Source of the DNA: Albula goreensis
Lineage: Eukaryota > Chordata > Actinopteri > Albuliformes > Albulidae
DNA: 64,000 bases
Direction of reading: 5' to 3'
NCBI GenBank assembly: GCA_022829145.1
Contig: CM040748.1
Coordinates: 30,952,501 to 31,016,500, forward strand
Within the stretch, counting starts at the first letter, position 1; each line of letters opens with the position of its first letter. Under the pieces are notes generated by a model. It was not told the DNA's origin, ran no database searches, and worked only from the letters and a program-made list of their open reading frames with translations. The position numbers were made by a program, and so were the translations under genes. Below, one piece after another: positions 60,210-64,000 of the stretch.

Positions 60210-60532
60210 CTACAGGATGTCCATGACTTGCCCGCCCAAGGGGGCAGGGTCTCCTGGGTTGAATGTCGGGGGGCTGGAGGCTGGCATGGGCATGGCGGCC
60301 GGGTGGCGGTGGTGATGATGGGGGTGGTGGGGATGGTGATGGTGGGGCGGCGGGGGTCCTCCGTGCAGTAACATCGCTGGGTGGTGGGGGGGTCCAGGAA
60401 TGTAGGGGCGCACGGGAGGGCCGTGTCGCAGCTGAGCGGAGTGGGGGGGCATCTGGGGGGGGCCGAAGCTGGACTGACCCATGCCCATTGGACCACAGTG
60501 AGACACGTAGTCCCCTGTCATGCCTTGCAGTC
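60210..60532 (-). CDS. meis1: Terminal coding exon of a MEIS-family (meis1-like) TALE homeobox transcription factor, partial gene
   Basis: MEIS proteins are nuclear TALE homeodomain factors that bind TGACAG and act with PBX and HOX partners. Only the C-terminal tail is here; MEIS-A domain and homeodomain exons lie beyond the right edge. Reading leftward, an intron ending in CTAACAG is followed by GA, completing a split Gly codon, then LQGMTGDYVS. Family hallmarks follow in order: GPMGMG, PPQMPPHSAQLRHGPP (residues 24-39 of the 106 full codons), YIPG, HHPAM, HGGPP, ASSPP, GDP and GQVMDI, then TAG at 60212-60210. MPPH.AQL, YIPG and the MPM.ASSP/GDP segment favour MEIS1, while GDYVS and HHPAM are MEIS2-like, so the paralogue is less certain than the family. 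Oddities: a His/Pro-rich insertion at residues 59-76, and an ending in DIL instead of the usual DIHAQ. The split codon and acceptor fix the exon start. Confidence 0.88.
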
Positions 60533-60575
60533 CTGTTAGCATAAGGTGGGAGCAAAGACAGGGCAACGATCAGCA
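60533..60575 (-). other. 3' splice acceptor and polypyrimidine tract of the last meis intron
   Basis: On the minus strand the bases before the exon read as a pyrimidine-rich stretch (TTGCCCTGTCTTTGCTCCC) followed by ACCTTATGCTAACAG. The AG sits at 60534-60533. A CTGAT sequence around 60565 could be the branch point. An open frame continues upstream of the AG for 11 codons to a Met at 60566, but it does not resemble MEIS and is intronic. Confidence 0.75.
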
Positions 60576-61356
60576 AAGCTATGAGTCATGTCACTACATA
60601 AGGCTAGCATGTAAAGACCTGCCAGCTAATTATGGCATATCATTGACATTAATGCTAATGAAACCATATTAAAATCTCTCTCACACACAATATAGGATCA
60701 CCTGTACCTCAAAGACAGCAGCGTTTTAGTTTCATAGGAATCATACTATCTTATGTAACACTTTCAAATTAGAGGTAAAATTCATTTAATAAATAACCAA
60801 TTTCCCAACTGGAAATTTCCTTTGTCATGTTTTTATCAATGTTTTTTCTCAGTCTCAGTGAGACTAACCTTATAAAACGAAGTCATGTTAAGAAAATAAA
60901 TATGTTGGTTATTTAATGTTGGCTTTTCAGTAAAATAGTTACATTGGAGTGTGCAGGAAAATACATTTTTTATGTTTCACAGTCCTGAATCACGCCTATT
61001 CAGGTGTGCATTTTCTCCTTTCTATACATAAAAGGTACAAATAGAAGCAAATCTGTCCAGACAAAGGAGACTTCAGACACTCAAATAAGGAGAGAAATGG
61101 AGCCATGGCTGCTTTTATCAGGATCAAATGAAAACTCTAATAACTATGAATGCAAACTGGATGGGAGACAAAATAAAATGAAAGGAAAAGTTGTGTAAAA
61201 ACATAAGTTACTGCTGGTCAATATTTTTCTTTTAATTATTTTTAACACAATAAGTGAAAAGTCAAATGTTTCATAACACCACTAAGGACAGAGTTGATGT
61301 GAATTCAACAGTAGGCTACAGTAAACCAAACACACAGTCTATTTAAGGGCTTATGA

Positions 61357-61555
61357 AATTCAATCAAAAGAGACTGTACATTACAACATTTTTTTGAATG
61401 TGTTATATTTTATTGGAGACAGGCCAACATGTTCTTTTAAATGTGCTCTTTTTATTTCAGCATCACAGAGCATATGTGTAAGAGACTAAATTTGGTTTTG
61501 ATTGAATTGAATGTGCCCATAAACAGACCAAGTGCGTTTGACTGAATCTAGTCAA
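61357..61555 (+). repeat. Intronic element with perfect 13-bp inverted repeats (partner at 11200-11436)
   Basis: AATTCAATCAAAA (61357-61369) and TTTTGATTGAATT (61496-61508) are perfect inverted repeats separated by 126 bp. The sequence after the right arm (GAATGTGCCCATAAACAGAC, CAAGTG, TGACTGAATCT) aligns with the desert copy at 11390-11430. Same relative orientation as that copy. Confidence 0.6.
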
Positions 61556-61929
61556 TTGCCTTGAATTAAGGAGGAGAGATGAGCGTTTCCACAGGCCCTC
61601 CCTTAGGACCCAAAACATTTCTGTCCCCCAAGTGCACAGTGACCATAACAGATAAGTAAGACATCAGACGAAAGGGACGAGATCCACAGTAACAGGACTT
61701 CAGCTGTGATCAGTCCTACACACATGCGTTTCTGCGTGCGGATTGTTCATTTCACACAGACGCACACTCGCATAAAGAGTCTATATTCACCTGGCAAAGT
61801 TCAAGGCTCGTGTACTTTTTTCCTGCTTTCCACCCATGATGTAATCTATTGTTTAAAGACCACCAAGCATACAGTCCCTAACGCGTATGTTTCCTTTCAG
61901 GAAAAGCTAAATTGATAAATCATGGTGTT

Positions 61930-63000
61930 TCTTATGCGTTCGTCGGGTAGAGAGCTGAGAAAGAGGGAGAGGGAAGGAGCTGTGGGAATTTGCGCAGAAA
62001 AAGGCAATAAATAAATTGGAAAAGCAGGCGTTGCTCACATGTCAATTTGTGTTCCTTAACAGACTCGAGAGGCTTTTCGCTTGAATCAATAAGCAGAGTT
62101 CCTGACCCATCCTGTTTCAGGGATACCAAGGGACTCAATCAACAGGAGATATTTGTGCCAAAAATATAAGGGGGCCAAATACCCCAAAGCCCTCCTTTTT
62201 TTTAGCGCTACTTAAAAGTTCAGGCCCCACAAAGGGATATCTTGACCCCGCAAAAGGTTAACAAACTTCTGCTTAATAATTGGAGGAATGATTTCTCAAA
62301 CAAAAGGTCCCCAGTGGTGGCTGGAGGTGCAGGGTTACTGGGGGTAGAGGGGTTGGGGTAGGGGGTGGGCAGTGCGGGGGGCTCACCAAAGCATACCAAA
62401 AAGCATTTGGGAAACGATGGGGAAACAATTCTATATGCTCATAATTAATTCTTTGGCTGTGATCACCATTGTCTGGGAAATAAAATTGCAATTTTCGTCC
62501 ACCCTTGGCTAATTTTGTGGAAGCAGGGGGAAAAAAAAAGAAGAAAATGAGGCCAAATGGCCATAAAACAGTAATTTCCCCCGCTATCAAAGGGGCCGGG
62601 TCTTCTGCATGGGTTGCTGGGGTTGATGGGAACTGACAGGTGTATTGTTTCTGGAACTTATAAGCTCCATAATCGCGGAGGGTAGAAAGCATAACGCTCC
62701 TTCGAAGCAGGCTTAATTGGCTTCGGTTTTAAGTAAAGTTGCAGTGTGACTGTGAGGAACACCTTCATTTCAGGTCTCAGAGCTCCAATGCAAATAGCTG
62801 CTTAATTTTGCCTTAAGGAAAATTCCCCCAACTAATGAAAATTGCTTATAAAATATAAAGTACTCTCGCAGCCCCCTTAATCAAATAAGATGAGAACCTT
62901 TTTTTTCTCTTTGTAATAACCTATTAATTTAATTGGTCATGAAGAATATTGCACATCACTTACATTTAATTGACCTAGAAACTACAGGAACAATATTTAA
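61930..63000. promoter_or_regulatory. Candidate intronic conserved cluster
   Basis: Includes GGGACTCAATCAACAGGAGA, CATAATTAATTCTTTGGCTG, GGAAATAAAATTGCAATTTTC, AGCTGCTTAATTTTGCC, ACTAATGAAAATTGC, CCTTAATCAAATAAGATG and CTATTAATTTAATTGGTC. A minus-strand frame of 139 codons (62273-62692) crosses it but resembles no MEIS segment. MEIS1 introns in mammals contain deeply conserved enhancers, so this is a good candidate. Confidence 0.4.
62340..62369 (+). other. Canonical G-quadruplex motif in the meis intron
   Basis: Five G-runs (GGGGG, GGGG, GGGG, GGGGG, GGG) separated by loops of 4, 2, 2 and 1 bases lie on the plus strand, which is the template strand for meis transcription. Confidence 0.65.
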
Positions 63001-63399
63001 ATTAGCCAAGCTTGGATTTTTTTTTCGTGATGAAGCTGTAAAGAGTGAGTGGTCTCGGGCCAGAGCCGTTCTCTCCCCCCCCCCTCCATTTCTCATCCCT
63101 CACTCCTTCACAAAACCCCAATTAAAGAATCTAACAAGAAAATTGAGACGCCTTCAAGAAACAAAGATCCTTTTGGATGGAAGGTGTTTTTTCACTGTTT
63201 ATAGCCACGCTCAGATATTTATACCAAACAACTTCTTGGCTTCAGAAATGGTAACATGGACTAAAAACATGGAGGAAGGGGAATTTAGAAAAGAGAGGGT
63301 GTAAGAAAAAGAGGGCGTGCGAAAACCGCTTATTGTCGATCAGGATGGAGACGGCAAGGAAAGCCGGGATATACTTGCAGAGGCTTCAAGTGTTCTGCT

Positions 63400-63800
63400 G
63401 AAGACAGCATAAATGATCTCTATTTTTATATACTGAATAAGTCAAATCCATTCGTCACACCACTAGTGATGGCATATTTAATTTGGATAGAGTCAATTAG
63501 CCCAGGCTAAGCTACAAAACCCTGCTGAGCACACCTCCGTGTTTCACTCGTTTTTGCGTTTTTTTTATTCCCTTTGCCGTATGTAATCCGATTACGATGG
63601 ATGGACAAAAGGCGGCAGGGAAAAATCGAGATCGATAGAGGCAGGTTTTTTTGTTGTGCGTTGTACGATAAGCCTGTAACGTTTTCAGGTGTTTGTGTGG
63701 CGAGCGTGAAAGGGCCCTGTCTGCTGGCTTTTCGCATCGTCCATCGTCTCGCGGGTTACCGTTTTAACGTGACTCGTGCGTCACCTGCGGTGAGACAGAT
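63400..63800. promoter_or_regulatory. Candidate intronic element with K50 homeodomain dimer site
   Basis: TAATCCGATTA (63584-63594), inside GTAATCCGATTAC, is the palindromic P3 site with CC/GG centre favoured by K50 homeodomain dimers such as OTX, GSC and PITX. Nearby are CATATTTAATTTGG, GTCAATTAGCCC and GTTTTAACGTGACTCG. Non-repetitive up to the pyrimidine tract. Confidence 0.45.
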
Positions 63801-63889
63801 TTATGACACTTTGGGGACATGCTCTTTCCTCTCCTTGCATTGCTGCAGACTGCTTACATTTTGCCAATCAGTCTGTTGCTATGGTAACA

Positions 63890-64000
63890 TCCCACCAATC
63901 CCCCCTCGTCCCAACACCCCAACCTCCATCCCCCCTCTCCCTCTCCATTCCCCTCTTCCTCCAACAGCTCTCTCTCTCTCTCTCTCCCCCCTCTCCCCCA
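63890..64000. repeat. Pyrimidine-rich tract at the window end
   Basis: CCCC/CTCT-rich sequence with a perfect (TC)n at 63969-63985, cut by the window edge. On the meis sense strand it is purine-rich. Confidence 0.85.

Larger units (their letters stand above)
60533..64000 (-). other. meis1: Last visible intron of the meis gene (right end open)
   Basis: No further MEIS exon was found on the minus strand up to the window end. I looked for the homeodomain helix-3 motif WFINARRR, the GQQHMGIRAPG segment and the GQWHYM alternative end. The intron carries an inverted-repeat element (61357-61555), a G-rich quadruplex-type motif (62340-62369), candidate conserved blocks at 61930-63000 and 63400-63800, and a pyrimidine tract at the far right. 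MEIS1 introns are known in mammals to hold enhancers. Confidence 0.6.

Noticed and set aside
60187..60576. Overlapping minus-strand frame of 129 codons, Pro/Arg/Ser-rich, and a plus-strand Gly-rich frame at 60263-60544
   Set aside because: Both are shadows of the MEIS exon in other frames; only one frame carries the MEIS family signature.
62273..62692. 139-codon minus-strand frame on the meis coding strand, considered as a further meis exon
   Set aside because: No resemblance to MEIS domains, contains homopolymer-encoded Phe and Pro runs, and no matching splice sites were found.

Overview
This window looks like nuclear DNA from a ray-finned fish. It is AT-rich and full of long (TG)n/(CA)n, (TC)n and (TTA)n runs and poly-C/poly-G tracts. 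It carries fish-type tRNA-derived SINE remnants and almost no coding sequence. The one protein-coding segment I can defend is on the minus strand near the right end (60532 down to 60210). It is the last coding exon of a MEIS-family TALE homeobox gene, most like meis1, with a clear 3' splice acceptor, a stop codon and a plausible 3'UTR ending near 58985. The homeodomain and upstream exons must lie to the right of position 64000.

Layout. Positions 1-58984 form a gene desert downstream of the MEIS gene. Positions 58985-60209 are its presumed 3'UTR, 60210-60532 the terminal coding exon, and 60533-64000 the last visible intron. In all vertebrates MEIS1 and MEIS2 are flanked by large deserts packed with conserved non-coding enhancers. 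Many stretches here look like that: non-repetitive, rich in TAAT, TGACAG, TTTATG and GATA motifs, often moderately GC-rich with many CpGs. Without alignments these remain candidates.

Most notable structure. (1) Two diverged copies of a roughly 300-bp element lie in the same orientation 39.4 kb apart (4748-5045 and 44162-44476). (2) A second pair of related elements is bounded by inverted repeats built on TTTTGATTGAATT, one in the desert (11200-11436) and one in the MEIS intron (61357-61555). (3) A 180-bp tandem duplication of an enhancer-like sequence lies at 25362-25720. (4) TGACAG (the MEIS/PREP/TGIF core) is clustered at 29379-29612, including a perfect CTGTCATGACAG palindrome, and at 33334-33467, suggesting feedback of TALE proteins on their own locus. 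(5) Symmetric homeodomain sites include TAATCCGATTA at 63584 and a TTTTATG/CATAAAA inverted repeat at 29163. (6) The MEIS C-terminal tail has a histidine/proline expansion and a shortened terminus.

How it fits together. The likely reading is a MEIS regulatory landscape: the gene's end plus a desert of enhancers, with some elements duplicated locally or derived from ancient repeats. No RNA genes, intact transposon genes, viral genes or CRISPR arrays were seen. The longest open frame outside MEIS (49574-50317, 247 codons) matches no family I know.
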